Assembly (NCBI GenBank): GCA_934454005.1
Contig: CAKSGI010000142.1
Span: forward strand, 1 to 5,284
Source of the DNA: an uncultured Eubacteriales bacterium
Lineage (GTDB): Bacteria > Bacillota_A > Clostridia > Oscillospirales > Acutalibacteraceae
Direction of reading: 5' to 3'
DNA length: 5,284 nt
In this document: positions 5,230-5,284 of the stretch, piece by piece
Position numbering within the stretch: the first letter of the stretch is position 1
Layout: every line of letters begins with the position of its first letter
Notes under the pieces: generated by a model
Seen by the model: the letters and a program-made list of their open reading frames with translations, nothing else
What the model was told of the DNA's origin: nothing
Databases searched by the model: none
Made by a program: the position numbers and the translations under genes

Positions 5230-5284
5230 TACAGCAAAATAAAAAAAGTGCGGGAACTTCATTTCTGTGTTAAAGTTAATTTAC

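Noticed and set aside
1..5284. CRISPR array, insertion sequence or prophage genes
   Set aside because: No regularly spaced repeats, transposase, integrase or terminal repeats were seen; the tRNA end is not duplicated elsewhere in the window.

Overview
This is a low-GC (roughly 30% G+C by eye) bacterial chromosomal window. Strong AAGGAG-type ribosome binding sites, sigma-A-like promoters, a DivIVA-like coiled-coil protein and a SpoIIM-like membrane protein point to Bacillota. A Negativicutes or clostridial host would fit, but no rRNA or marker protein in the window settles the genus.

Left part (1-1030, + strand): the 3' end of a CorA-type divalent-metal channel gene is followed by a small coiled-coil protein that resembles DivIVA. 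That gene most likely starts at a TTG behind a GGGGGT ribosome binding site. A weak hairpin with a T-run follows it.

Middle part (1080-2370, + strand): a self-contained two-gene unit. It has a near-consensus promoter with an extended -10, a roughly 70-nt leader that can fold into a 9-bp stem at its 5' end, two short-spaced genes, and a strong intrinsic terminator. The first gene encodes an exported Ala/Gly-rich protein. Its C-terminal half looks like the eukaryotic interferon-inducible IFI6/IFI27 (ISG12) membrane domain. The second encodes a small multi-pass membrane protein with a degenerate SpoIIM/DUF95 pattern, the fold class often found next to circular bacteriocin precursors. This pair is the most interesting content of the window. 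A membrane-active secreted protein with an export or immunity partner is a reasonable hypothesis, but it is not proven.

Gap (2320-2657): no convincing gene. It holds the terminator, a tandem/palindromic TTTAACCGT motif, and a weak leftward terminator candidate.

Right part (2658-4950, - strand): a three-gene redox operon read leftwards, in the order carboxymuconolactone-decarboxylase/cupin fusion, small flavodoxin, aldo/keto reductase. It has its own promoter. Together the products look like reactive-carbonyl or quinone metabolism; the exact substrate cannot be read from sequence.

Right edge (4961-5178, - strand): a complete tRNA-Ser(GGA) with long variable arm and encoded CCA, its own promoter, and a strong terminator that separates it from the redox operon. 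The last ~100 bases hold no gene that can be recognised.
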